The notes beneath the pieces are model-generated. The model did no database searches. It was not told the DNA's origin and saw only the letters and a list, made by a program, of their open reading frames with translations. DNA of 64,000 bases from Parasponia andersonii (taxonomy: Eukaryota > Streptophyta > Magnoliopsida > Rosales > Cannabaceae): positions 798,811-862,810 of the forward strand of contig JXTB01000136.1 in the NCBI GenBank assembly GCA_002914805.1, read 5' to 3'. Shown piece after piece: positions 11,200 through 23,535 of the stretch. A program made the translations under genes and the position numbers. Numbering within the stretch: the first letter of the stretch is position 1; the number at the start of each line of letters is the position of its first letter.

Positions 11200-14100
11200 A
11201 TTACAAGTGATATTTAGGAATATCACGATCTTGGAGACTGCTCTTACATCTTTAAATATTATGCTGTCTCGTTTGGGTTCAATGAGTCTGCCAAAAGAAT
11301 CTATCCAACAAAATATAATTTATGTTGTAAAGATGGAAAAGTTAAACTTCCCCAGTAAAAAATCCTTCTCTTATGTTAGATCAATTATTTGATTATTACA
11401 GAGGGTTTTTATACACATATTTCTGAAAAAAATATTCGAACTTTTAATTTTATGTTTGCTTTCATATCTTTTGGAGCATGTATAGAACAAAATACAAAAA
11501 ATTCAGATGGTCCATATATTTTCAAAATTAGTAGTCAAATACATCATGTTATAAGATCTTTATTGCTAACAAATAATAATCCTTCTAGATTCTCCTAGTT
11601 ATACATATATAACACAGAGAACGAAATTGAAAATCGAATGTCAATATTTTCATTTGATGATGGATCGGGAGAATTGAAAAAATCCATTGTTAAAAAATTA
11701 ATTAAATACTTAATGAGAACAATGAATTAGTCAAGCTTTTTTGTATGGTTAAAGATAGATACAATAAGAATGAAATTCCCTCTATGAAATCAAGACTAAT
11801 ACGGCAATGACCTGTAGATAATAACCAAAATGAATTATCTACTTCAAATGATATAAGGGGATTAATTATTTGAGATACTGATGAATATGAAGAAAGACGA
11901 GATATTATCATCCAAGGAAAAAACAAATACCTTACAAAGAATCACAAAATTGCATCTATCTTATATGGCTCTGCAATATCCTATTTTATTTCCATACGAA
12001 GAAAATGGTGTTATAGAACCAACTTAAATTGGAATATAGACATACTAGAAAAAGAACCTTCAAGAAATCTATGAGAGCATACTATTATTATCAATTATAA
12101 CAACGTGAAAATGTAAATAATATTTTATTCAAAAGTGGCAGATTTTTTTAATAATATGTAGTTTGATGTATATGCCTCTGTTGAAGAAGATCGATTAAAC
12201 TATGTCTGAAAAAATCAAAATAGTTTGAGATCTGAAATTTATCAAGGCGTCCAAGATGCTGTTACAAGAGGAAACACATATACAAGAGCAATCGGTAAAA
12301 GAATTATTCTCCCATCTAGCTATACTGGAAGTCTTAGATATATGATCTAGAATTGTCAAGATGCAATAGCAATATGTAGACAATATATAAATCTTGATTT
12401 ATTCATAACATTTAAATGCAATCCTAAATGGCCCAAAATAACACGTGCTTTAAACAAATTCTTGGCCAAAAATATGAAGATAGACCATATATAATTACAA
12501 GAATTTTTAGAATGAAATTAAACTAAATCTTATCCACTATTAAAAGCGATAAAATTTTCGGCACAATTGTCGCATGTTAGACTTCATTATCTTATATAAT
12601 AAAACAAAACACACAAAAAAGTACTAATCTTCATCTTTAATTAAAACTAATATATTTTCTTTATTTTTTTGTCTTTATTTTACTTTATAGATTTATACGT
12701 TGTTGAATTCCAGAAGCGTGGTTTACCTTATTTTCATTTTTTAATTTAGTTACATCTTAATGAAAAATTATCTTAACTATCACAAATAGATAACTTATCT
12801 AAGTTGAAATACTTAACCCTGAAGAAAACCCATAAGAGTGCCGCATCATAACAGAACTCATGATGCACGGGCCATGTGGCACTGCTAAAACATATGTCTC
12901 ATATATGAAAAATTCAGTTTGTTCTAAAAATTTTCTTAAGACAATTTAAAAACAAATCAATCATTGAAGAAAATAGATTCATCGATTACAAACGCAAAAA
13001 TGCAACATTCTATATACAAAAAGAAGGTATTAAATTAGACAATAAACTCGTAGTCCCTTACAATAAATATTTATACTTAAAATTCTATACCCATATAAAT
13101 GTTAAAATCTGCTCACAATCTATGTTAATAAAATATCTATTCAAATACATAACAAAAGGTCTAGATAAAATAAGAACAGTAATAGAAGATAGTATATGTG
13201 TAGAACAATATGGAGAAACTATTTATGAAAAAATAGATGAAATAAAAACTATATTAATTGCTGGTACATAATACCGTATAAGGCAATGTGGAGATTATAT
13301 GAATATCCCATACATCATAAGAATCTAGCAGTACAGAGATTAATAATTTATTTACCACGTATACAAAATATAACATTTCATTCTAATCAACGTCTCAATA
13401 ATATAGTTAGATAATCAGAGAATGAAAAAACAACTCTGAAAGAATTGATGAAAATAAATAAATTTAATATAGAAGCTAGACAATTATCATGTACAAAATT
13501 CCCCACAACATGGGTCTGAAATAATAAAGACAAAATTTAAACTCCTAGAAATCAGGACATTCAGCAGGACGAATTTTTTATGTCTACCTAAGTTCTGGAG
13601 AGTTATATTACCTCAAATTATTATTAAATCGTCAAAAAGGTACAACAAGTTTTGAATCTATATAAAAAATTGATAGTATAAGTATTCAACAAATCAAGTA
13701 ATATACAATACATTAGGCTTACTAGGAGATGATAAAGAATAGAATGGATTAATACTAGAAGCCTCATTTTGATCGACATCCTATCAATTACGATAATTAT
13801 TTATAATAATCTTACTATTTTGTAACATAAATAATCCAATAATATTACTTGAAAATTATTGGAAAATTACGAAAGAAGACATTTTACATAGAATAAAAAC
13901 TTTATCCAATAAATTGAATTTCCAGATTCCAAAAAATGAATTATATAATTATATACTATATGAATTAGAAAACACCTAAATTTAAATTCATCAACTTTAA
14001 CAAATTTTAATCTACTGCTACCAACATGCACATTGGTTGACGACTTAAATAATAAACTTTTACGAGAAGAATTAGATTATGACACTAATAAATTAAGAGA

Positions 14101-15459
14101 AGAAAACAATATCTTAGAAAAAAACTTAAATAGTGAATAAGGCTATATCTATGAACAAATTATAGAATCAATAAACAACAAAAAAAGAAAATTTATTTTT
14201 AAATATGGACACGGAGGTACTGGAAAAACTTATTTATGGAATACAATTATCACTAAAATCAGATCGAACAATGGAATTATTTTAGTTGTTGCATCATTTG
14301 GAATAGCTTCATTATTATTACTTAAAGGCAGAATTGTACATTCAAGATTTTGAATATCCTTATCAACTGATAAATTTTCCACCTGTCACATCAAAAAAAG
14401 AACTCAATTAGCAAAATTAATCAAAAAAACATCACTCATATTATGGGATGAAGCACCAATGAATAACAAACATTGTTTTGAAGTTTTAGAAAAGGCATTA
14501 CAAGATTTAAAAAATAATTTTAACCAACCTTTTGATGGAATGACAATCATATTAGGTGGTGATTTCTGACAAAGTTTACTTGTTATACCTGCTAGACCAA
14601 AAGAAGACATAATAAATATAAGTATAAATAATTCTCACTTATGGCTATATTTTAAGCTATTATCACTAACAGAAAACATGAGATTGAAAAACCCTAATAC
14701 TACAGATTAAGAAAAAAAAATGTAAAATTTTCAAAATAGACATTAAGTATTGAAAACAGTACCGCAGAAGGAATAAAGGATCATGAAAATGAAGATGCAA
14801 CATAGATTAAAATACCAAAAAAATATATAATACAATACGAATCAAATCCAATTGAAAAAAATCTCAAAATTAATATATAATGATCTCGTTTTTTTTTAAT
14901 AATATCAACTATATACGATACAGAGCAATAATAATACCAAAAAATAAAACAACTGATGATATAAATAAATATATATTGTCTTGAATACTTAACAAATCGA
15001 AAAATTATTATAGCTATGACACAATAATAGCTTCAACACAATATATTGATGAACTGAACCTATTATAATCTCAAGAATTTTTTCATACTTGGAATTTTAA
15101 TGGTATACTACCACATGAATTAAATCTCACGGTTGGAACTTCAATAATATTATTATAAAATTTAAATCAATCAATAGGATTATGTAATGGCATAGGACTC
15201 ATGATCACACATTAATAAATAAAATCATAAAAGACCAAATTATAAATTCAAATAATGAAAATGAAAAAGTCTATAGTCTAAGAATAAAAATGATCACAAA
15301 TGAATCACGATGACCATTTACCTTAAAAGGACAAAAATTTTCTGTAAAAACCTGTTATGCAATGATAATAAACAAAAGTCAATGACAATCACTAAACAAA
15401 GTAAGTATTTATGTGTGGTCAATTATATGTAGCTCTATCACGAGTAACAACACTAAAAG

Positions 15460-15504
<45 letters not shown>

Positions 15505-15560
15505 CGAATCTACGAATAAATATCCCGCACATGTGAAAAATATAGTGTACAAAGAAATTT
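11200..15560 (+). pseudogene. Helitron Rep/PIF1-like helicase pseudogene
   Basis: Helitron-like N-terminal sequence is readable across frames (VKNPSLMLDQLFDYYRG near 11360-11400; GPYIFKISSQIHHVI near 11508-11550; LYIYNTENEIENR near 11600). The Rep region follows: AIGKRIILPSSYTGS near 12292-12335, FKCNPKWP near 12415, VVEFQKRGLPYFHFLI near 12700-12747 where the first His of the HUH nickase motif reads Tyr, and ELMMHGPCGTAK near 12855. The helicase core shows Walker [12 protein letters not shown] (about 14206-14238) and a Walker B-like LILWDEAPM (about 14436-14462), then GGDF near 14560. A late block KGQKFSVKTCYAMIINKSQ lies near 15329-15385. Dozens of stops and frame changes are present; an intron-like insertion splits Rep at about 12590-12690. 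The protein would nick, unwind and roll the element; this copy is dead. Confidence 0.88.
15463..15497. repeat. (TA)n microsatellite
   Basis: About 35 bp of uninterrupted TA repeat lie at the end of the helicase pseudogene. Confidence 0.95.
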
Positions 15561-15779
15561 TGCATAATCTTACATAAATATAAAAATTATACTATCAATT
15601 TAGCATTATTAAAATGTTATTTAAATATGAATTTATATATCCACTTCTTAATCTTTTATACATGAATTTTTCATACATTCCTAATATAATCTTCATCTTA
15701 TGAAATTTCTTTATTTGGCAACTAAAACAAAAAAGAAATATCAACATCAATATGATCTCTCAAACTGAACGAAGTTTGT

Positions 15780-18180
15780 GGACCTATAGAAGCTCGTATT
15801 AGTCGACTTTGGCACAACAATAACTACACAACTGGATAACTTATAAGCCTCGACTGTGTCCTGGTCGATCATGAGGTAAAAAAATAATATTAATCCTCCT
15901 TATATGACACTTTGTTATAATTTACTTTAATTAATAAGTATATATTTTAATATTTTATTTCATAATATAGCACATCACAATTCAACATTTTCTTCCCCAT
16001 AAAATAAAACACGAAGCAAATTATGGAACGATTAAAGCTCGAGATGCAGACTATATTTTACAACAAATAATTGAATAAGAAGTATACCAAATAAGCAATT
16101 TTAATGTAGCACCAAACAAGCCAAAGTTCAGAATTGTCCCTCACATCGTAATGCTACAATTTGCCAGAGTAACATCCTTCACTCTAGTAACAATTTTAGT
16201 AGCAAATATTCTAATGCATAAATTTTATTTTGCAGATTTTAACCAATTAGATTCAAAGACAAATATTGACGATATTTTATCAGGTATCATGAATCACAAT
16301 ATTATCTCTTTACTAAGACTTAATAATATTTATTTAAATTTTCTTACATCAACTTCCTTCCTTTTATACTAGATATTATAAGAATGTTGACAGAGATATA
16401 AGACTTAGAAGCAACCAATGTCAAAGGAAATATGACACCGAGACAGACACTGACACTACAAAATATCAGGTAATGAATCTATTTATCTTAAAAATTCACA
16501 TATCAAAGAAAATATTTTATTCTTTATTTTAATCACACTATAACATTATCCTATTCAATTACAGGAGTAAAAAATTACAAATAACTTTATGGGAGGAACA
16601 ACAAAAAAGTTTACTATAGATATTATAAAAACTATGGAGGAATCAATTATTATTATTTTTTATATCTATGACAATAAAACAATATCTAGGTAATTAACAA
16701 TTACGTATGATATTTATACATAAAAATAATATTATACTATAATTGCATAAAAACTAATATAAAGTTTTATATTGAACAGGAAATATATATACTACAAGTA
16801 CAAGTACAACAATATATTATATGAATATAGACATACCAGAAGCTAATGCATTAAAAATAAGGTAACAATTGCTTCCCATACTTTTTTAAAATTATGATAT
16901 CAAAAAAAATTCTTATTTATCTTTATTAAATATTAATTTTTTTTTATCAATTTATTATTTAAGTTCCTACATATAACATAATATATTGAGTTCTTACCAA
17001 CTCCTGTTCCAAGAGAAGTGCAACTACGAGAACAATAAAAATTACAAAACAGGAAAATAATTGTAGAATTAAATTAACTAGATTCCTTAACACAACAAGT
17101 GAAGAAAAATACAATCCCATTAATAAAAAGACTATTCTATACTATAATTCATACTAATATCAAATCTTATACATTACTTCTAGGGCACCAAATTTATGGT
17201 AAAAACAATAATATTTAAATTTGAAACATATTAAGGTTGGTATTACAATTTCTACCACCAATGTTTTAGACAAGTTCGAGAAGCAAAAAATGGATAGTGG
17301 TGTGACACACATAGTCATCTCACGTCAACCCCAATTCCTTGGTAAAAAATATAAAATCCAAGAACTTATTCTAATATTTTCTTAATTAAACAATTCATAT
17401 AAAAAAAATTACATTTCACAGCATTCATCATTAATTACATTATTTCCTTCTTTTCTTTTATATTAAATTATTTTCTCATACTATTATTCAAATAGGTATA
17501 AATTAAACACTAGAAGACAGGATGAGACAGGATTCACCGTCATCATAATTTTTGGAAAAGCAGCTCAAATTCTGATAAAAAAAACCATGTTCAACATTGA
17601 CAATAGAAGAAGACTATACCAATCTAATAATATTACCACTTGTCATTTTACAATTATGTAGACAAACAAAAATATTCCAAATCTAGTTCAGAATAAGTGG
17701 GACTTTAATTGACACAATCGTGTCAAAAATATTTAACGACAATGAGTCTACTACATTATCACTTTCAGTTTCACCAACCATCTAGGAAATAGAAACAATA
17801 CCAATCATATCATTGGATCAAAAAACTCCTTTTTCCCAAAAAAATTAAAGACAGGTAAACAATTATTACTAATTTATACTTAATTTAATAAAATATATAA
17901 TATACTACGCATGATTTAGCCAATAACATATTTTCTCTATATTTCAGCTCAGAAGCAGCATCAACAGAGGCATCAAAAAAACGAAAATTAGTCAGGTAAT
18001 TAATTTATTCTTAATGAAAAATAAACACTTTATACTTTGCCAACAAAAAATTCATTCTTTTTTTCTCCAAAAAAATATATAATTTAATTATACTTTTCTT
18101 TTTCCCTTATTCTAATATATTTTTTTTCTTAATTACAGCGAAGAAGAACAAACAAAATAAGAAAAGCAAAAATTGTAATA
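15780..18180 (+). pseudogene. RPA70-like OB-fold pseudogene of the Helitron
   Basis: Downstream of the helicase, broken exons read as a replication protein A large-subunit-like protein. Visible parts are ARISRLWHNNNYTTG (about 15792-15836), a block ending KARDADYILQ (near 16050), a longer intact stretch (about 16140-16300) containing FRIVPHIVMLQFARVTSF and KFYFADF typical of an RPA DNA-binding OB fold, and a Trp-containing block MGGTTKKFTIDIIKTMEES (about 16588-16644) resembling the segment before the zinc-ribbon OB fold. Later pieces near 17000 and 17510-17780 are too decayed to place. Plant Helitrons commonly carry such a gene, thought to protect single-stranded intermediates. Stops are frequent, so it is a pseudogene. 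Confidence 0.65.
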
Positions 18181-18317
18181 TAAACCATCAACCTATTCTA
18201 TTATAAAAATATTCTGTAATATTTTAGACAAATATCATATTATTGTATAACATTATTACCTATTATAAATAATATAATAAATATATTATAGACAATAATT
18301 CATCCAATATTACTCCG

Positions 18318-18360
18318 TACTTAATTGCAGCAACGGCGCGCGGGTTAGTATTATATCTAT
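18318..18360 (+). other. Putative Helitron 3' terminus
   Basis: A GC-rich patch, GGCGCGCGGGTTAGTA (18335-18350), stands out in very AT-rich DNA and is followed by TTATATCTAT ending at 18360. This resembles the GC-rich hairpin plus CTRR end of plant Helitrons, with the last base changed. The hairpin arms are no longer clear. Confidence 0.45.
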
Positions 18361-18903
18361 ACGAGGGAATATATTATATATATATTGAAACAACTCTTTC
18401 TCTAAATTATTTTATTCTATATATTCTTTATTTTACTTAATTGAATTTGGTTATTTATGTAATCCTTAATAAATGCCACGACATATAACTAAGTTTTGGG
18501 AATAAAATTTCCTTTTATATAATATATAAATGATTCATATCACTTTTTTCGTAAAACTCCTTATATATATATATATTTAAATAACTCATAATACCTTTTG
18601 TAAATTCTTTTATTTCTATATCTGATTTTGATCTCATTCAAAAATTAAATTGTAGTTATTTCTCTAATCCTTAATAAATACCATATATCTATTTGATTTT
18701 TTTTATTCTTTATATCTTTTTTAATTCTCTGGATTTTTCTCCTCCCTAATTTCTATTAAAACTTGTTTGCTTCTAAAAAATTATTTTTAATAACTAGCAA
18801 TTGTTACATCAATATTATATTAGACTATATTTAAAATTGAAAAAAAGTTAAATTTTATGTTGAATACATGTGAACTTTGTGTCAGTTTATATATGGTTAT
18901 ATA

Positions 18904-18942
<39 letters not shown>

Positions 18943-19250
18943 CTAGATTTGTCTAAATGTCTAACAATTGTATTTTCTTAAGGTTTGTAATAAATATATG
19001 GCTATGTAGTTATGAATTTTAAACGTATGTATATTATATAGGCAATATATTTGTAAATTTTGTATAATTTCTTATTTTCTGCTAGTGTAAAGTGTTATAT
19101 AATAAGTGGTTTTTATAACGTAAAAATTTAGCTTATATCCATCCTAAAAAAAACTTCTGACTCTGTCACAGTTTGTAATTATGGTTTTCTCTATATTATT
19201 TGTTAGTTTCCCACACATATAAAAAAATGAGGAATGCGATGGATACGATA
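18361..19250. other. AT-rich DNA right of the Helitron, with a (TA)n tract
   Basis: No gene is recognised. A (TA)n tract runs about 18906-18940. The motif at about 19153-19171 may be the right edge of the older repeat into which the Helitron inserted. Confidence 0.6.
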
Positions 19251-19693
19251 ATGTAATTTGACTTGTGAGAATTGAGGATGCTAATTGAAACTCTCGGTGA
19301 TCCATCCACCCCGTTCGTTACCATTTCTAAAATACAAATCTTCCATCTCAAATTCGAATATACTGCGCGTGGGAAAGGCACCAGCGTTTTTCACGGGTGC
19401 CTTAGTTGGATTTCTTTCTCGAACCCTCATTGGCCGGTCCTGTATCAACCTCTCCTCAATTGCGTCACTTACTTTACTACACCCACGCGCCTGCCTAACT
19501 TCACCAAATTCTCCAAAACATTTAATTCAATAATAAAAATATAAATGTAAAAATATAAAAAACAGTAAAAAGACTTTCTCATTCTATTCCCTCCGATTCA
19601 AACGCATAAGAGATTTTTTTTTTTTTTTTTTTTTGGGGAGAAAAAAGAAAAGAAAGAAGACGACGAGTACGCACTTACTTGGACCCTTCTAGA
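19251..19693 (+). promoter_or_regulatory. Upstream region and 5' leader of the p24 delta gene
   Basis: Base composition becomes balanced from about 19270, in contrast to the AT-rich DNA to the left. An ATTGGCC box (inverted CCAAT-like) sits near 19429, and a T run (about 19613-19634) followed by an A/G-rich leader precedes the ATG at 19694. No TATA box can be called with confidence. Short open frames here on both strands are not genes. Confidence 0.45.
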
Positions 19694-22609
19694 ATGGCGG
19701 AAAAGCTCGACCGATGGGCTCTAATGGCGTCGGCCTTATTCGCCCTGTTCTGGTCGATGGGTCTTCTGGTAACTCCGGCTTCGGCCATTTGGTTAACCAT
19801 TCCCAGCTCCGGAACCAAGTGCGTATCTGAGGAGATACAGTCCAACGTCGTTGTTTTGGCCGATTACTACGTCGTCCATGACGTCGTTGATGCTAATCAG
19901 GAACCCCCTCAACACATCCCAACCATCTCTGCTCGGGTATGTATCTTTCCCATTTTTTTTCTGTTTTTTTTTTAAAAAAACATCTAATTTAATTTTCTCG
20001 TTGAATTAATATTTGATTTTTCTTTCTTTTCTTCGAATAACTTTGTTTTAAGATTTAATTTCGGACGAATCTAATATAAAGATCAAGTAATTACCTATAT
20101 TTTAGGAACGGATGTGATTTCGGCCCACCCTTCAAATTTCCAGTTGTCAAATTAGAAGAAAAAGAATTTATAATATGCATATATTTCAGTAAATCCAGCT
20201 TCAAAAAATGTAATTTCAGGAGAGTTACATTTTTTTTTAAGTACTTTGGAGTTGACTTTAGATATAGGGATTCAGAACTAGCCCTTTAACATCCATTTTG
20301 AGTTAATAGTGGGAATTGTTTAATTCCTAATATTGGGTTTATTTCTGGTTTTGTGTTTTGTCTTTTGTGGTTTTTATTCATTTTTTTTATTTTTGATTTT
20401 TTGTTTATTGAACAGGTAACATCACCATATGGAAACAATCTACACCACCTGGAGAATGTAACTCAAGGTCAGTTTGCATTTACAACAACAGAGAGTGGAA
20501 ACTATTTGGCTTGTTTTTGGATGGATGGTAAATCCAACGAGGGGTCAACCTTCAGTGTTAGCTTAGATTGGAGAACCGGAATCGCGGCCAAGGATTGGGA
20601 ATCGGTTGCCAGGAAGGAAAAGATTGAGGTAACTTCACTAATACTTTATACCCTTTATTAATTGAGGTAAGTTTTCTTTTTCATTGATTGCTATTACGAA
20701 TGAGACTTAAGAAATTGCATTTTGAATTGTTTTACATAAAGGGTGTAGAACTTGAGCTGAGGAAACTCGAAGGAATTGTCGATGCCATCCGAGAAAATCT
20801 AGTTTATCTCAAGAACAGGTAAATCTTTAATTGTTTATGAAGTTTCTTGTCGAGTCGTTTCTTTACTAAGCATTTTGGTTCCACTGCACTCCTTTTAGAT
20901 TCCTTTTAAAATTTTCCCCTCCATAATTGTTCGTTAAGGGAAGGTTGTTTTTTTTTTTTTTTTTTTTTCAAATATTGGTTTTGAGATAGAAAACACATTA
21001 GTAAGTCTATTTTGTTGACAAATTGATGTAACAAAGGATTATTGTCATTCTTATGTTTCTTTTAAGATTAGGTCTTTTGGGTGAACCCTGATTCAAATTT
21101 CGATCTTGGCTGGTTTTAACTTTTGCATAGCCTAACATTATATGTAAAAAAACAAAACAAATGAATAACAGTATCAAAGGATGAACAGTTACAACTTACA
21201 AGATTAATGGGAAGCACAAGATGGTAAAAAGCCAATCTATAAGAAAGTGTAACTCTTTTACGGTTTCCAACTTGTTTCCTTATTTTTTTTTTCTCGGTAA
21301 TTATCACTAAAATATCATCTATTTTGAAAAAATGTGAAAAAATGACCGTGTGTTTTTAGAAATTCAAAATAAGTGTCTTCTATTCAACAAAAATTATCAC
21401 TAAAATACCTTCTGTTTTAAAAAAGTATGCAAAGACTTAGAATTATGATTTCATTTGCTACCTTTGATTGGTCAAAGGCTTCAAAAAAATTAGTAAAATT
21501 AATATTTTACCCATATTGTATTATTTTAAGAAACACACCACACTTGAAAATAAAGGGAGAGAAAATACACAAGGTCTAAAACCTCTTAAAAAAAATTCTT
21601 CTCTCCATCATCGTGGCACAAATCTAGAAAAAAAAAAAAATTTTGAAAATTTCGTAAGTGTCAAAAATTTCCAAAAATTTTATATATTTTTTTCTTTTTC
21701 AAACTTGTGCTATAACTCTGGAGGGAAGATTTTTTTTAGATTATATGTATTCTCTATTCCTTCATTTTCAAGTGTGGCGTGTGCTTTAAATTAATATAAT
21801 AAAGAGTAAAATATTAATTTTACTATGCAAATAATATGATAATTTAAATAGAAGGTATTTATTTTGAATTTATAATAATACAAGAGTTTTTTTACACTTT
21901 TTTAAAACATAGGGTATTTTAGTGATAATTTTTTTTAAATAAAAAGTATTTATTTTGAATTTCTAAGAATGCAAAGTTTTTTTTCACAACAGAGGATATT
22001 TTAGTGATAATTCCCCCCCCCCCTCCCCCCTCTTTTTAAGACGTTTTTACCTGTATGATTTTTCTTTAAGAAGGGTTTTCTACAAATGGTAATTAGTTTA
22101 TTGGCGTTGACAAAACACATCAGTACTGCTACTTTGTTGACAAATTGAGTATGCAACGAGATGTTATTGAGGTTCTTTTGTTTCTTATAAAAGTAGGTCT
22201 TTTGGGTAAACCCTGGTTTTCAAATTTTGATCTTTGTTGGTTTTTTGCGTTTTGCATAGCTTAACACTGAATGTGAGAAAATCAAAGAAAACGAAGAACA
22301 GTATAAAAGGATGAACAACTAGAACCTACACGATTAATGGGAAACGCATGGAAATGGTTAAAGGCCAGCCTATAATAGCAGGGTAGCAGGGTCTGCAACA
22401 TATTATCCATTTAATGGTTTCCAAAGACAAAAATTTATATTATTATGTTTTGATATTCATGCAGAGAAGCAGAGATGAGGGAAGTGAGCGAAACAACCAA
22501 TGCCAGAGTCGCTTGGTTTAGCATCATGTCTCTCGGTGTATGCATTTCGGTTTCAGGTCTGCAGTTGTGGCACTTGAAGCGCTTCTTCCGAAAGAAGAAG
22601 CTTATATAG
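19694..22609 (+). CDS. p24 family (emp24/gp25L/p24, delta type) cargo receptor, four exons
   Basis: Exons 19694-19936, 20416-20628, 20742-20818 and 22465-22609 join in frame with GT-AG introns to give about 225 residues, normal for plant p24 delta proteins. Visible parts: an N-terminal signal peptide ending near PASA, then [12 protein letters not shown] opening the GOLD domain; paired Cys in GTKC and YLACFW; an N-glycosylation site NVT; a coiled-coil segment in exons 3-4 (ELELRKLEG...REAEMREV); one membrane segment ([18 protein letters not shown]); and a short cytosolic tail FFRKKKLI with the FF and KKXX signals for COPII/COPI binding. Members cycle between ER and Golgi and help load cargo, including GPI-anchored proteins. 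The ATG at 19694 is chosen because the signal peptide follows directly. No stop or frameshift was found; intron 3 (1.6 kb) is enlarged by repeats. Confidence 0.95.
20935..21275. repeat. Intron 3 duplicated segment, copy 1
   Basis: Matches 22065-22430 in the same orientation. Shared blocks in the same order: TTTGTTGACAAATTGA (21010/22133), AGGTCTTTTGGGT (21070/22195), TTTTGCATAGC.TAACA (21121/22250), GGATGAACA (21179/22309), GATTAATGGGAA (21202/22332), and GGTTTCCAA (21262/22415). It is an old, diverged direct duplication. Confidence 0.85.
21298..22012. mobile_element. Foldback/MITE-like element with long terminal inverted repeats inside p24 intron 3
   Basis: AATTATCACTAAAATATC at the left end (from about 21298) is mirrored by GATATTTTAGTGATAATT at the right end (to about 22012). 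Inverted similarity continues inward through TTAGAAATTCAAAATAA, AATTATCACTAAAATACC and AGTAAAATTAATATTTTAC to ACACTTGAAAAT, so each arm is roughly 250 bp with a short loop of about 200 bp. It carries no protein gene. It sits between the two copies of the duplicated intron segment. A target duplication was not identified. Confidence 0.8.
22065..22430. repeat. Intron 3 duplicated segment, copy 2
   Basis: Direct-repeat partner of 20935-21275, ending just before exon 4 of the p24 gene. Confidence 0.85.
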
Positions 22610-23074
22610 AGATTCTACCTCTTCATATCTGTTTCCTCGTACAGATATTGCCATTGTCAAGAGAAGGGAAAGGCCAGGTTCTCATGTATTTTTGATGTAC
22701 GGTATATATACATATGTATATATAATGGAGGGTGGAATGGGGGTTGGAGGAATGAAACAGAGAATGGCTGTATCTTAAATATTACTACATTCTTTACTTT
22801 AGGAGTGAAATTTTCATTTTACAAGTAATTGTTTTCCGGTATTTAGGAATAAGTGGAAATAGGAGTATGGCGATTTCAGGGGTCGGCTAAGTTGTAAGAA
22901 TATTGATTTTGCGTCTTGATATGCTCCCTTTTGGTTTTGGTGATAATCTCTTTAATGGCCGCAGAAAATAGACTTCCCCCTATTTATAGTTTTTTTTTTT
23001 TTTTTTTTTTTTTTTAAATGTTTCCCTGTTTAGTTTATGAAGGCTTGACTTCTGAAAAATTTTCGGATTACGGG

Positions 23075-23535
23075 AAAGGAAAATTGAATTTAATTACGGG
23101 CTTCTTTTAAAAACCCAGGCCAAAGTCCAAAAAATTGAAAATCTCATATGGAAAATCTTACGCCATGTTTGGAACTTATCTTTAGAGGAAAAGAAAAAAA
23201 AAATTCAAGGAATTTCAGTTTCTCTTGTTTGGATTCAAACAAAGATCAAGAGAAATCTTTTTTAAGGAAGGACGAGAGTTAGACTTATTTTTAGTATATA
23301 GAATTTAAACTAATTGATTAGAAAAGAAAAAAGTTTCAAAATGGAGTTTTATTAATTTTGGGAAAATATTTTCTATTTTCTTTTTCTTTGATTTTTCCCT
23401 CGTTGTTGTTTTTTTTTTTTTAAGTAAGAATCCATAGAATGATTAGGCAAAGGAAAATTGAATTTACTTTTAGGCTTCTTACAAAAATCCGAGCCAAAGT
23501 CCAAAAAATTGAAAATCCTAGATGGCCAAACTTTT
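23075..23535. repeat. Direct repeat pair of about 85 bp, 374 bp apart
   Basis: AAAGGAAAATTGAATTTA at 23075 recurs at 23449; both continue through GGCTTCTT and GCCAAAGTCCAAAAAATTG to GAAAATC with scattered differences. It could be a local duplication or two ends of a small element. Confidence 0.7.

Larger units (their letters stand above)
7386..18360 (+). mobile_element. Decayed autonomous-type Helitron (about 11 kb)
   Basis: A Rep/helicase pseudogene (11200-15560) followed by an RPA-like pseudogene (15780-18180) in the same orientation is the known content of plant Helitrons. The left end is proposed at a TC dinucleotide (7386) leading into a TA-rich tract; the right end is proposed at CTAT (18357-18360) after the GC-rich GGCGCGCGGGTTAGTA. 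Helitrons typically begin with TC and end with CTRR after a GC-rich hairpin and insert between A and T; here the 3' tetranucleotide is degenerate and no clear hairpin remains. The internal gene calls are strong, the ends are weak. Confidence 0.6.
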
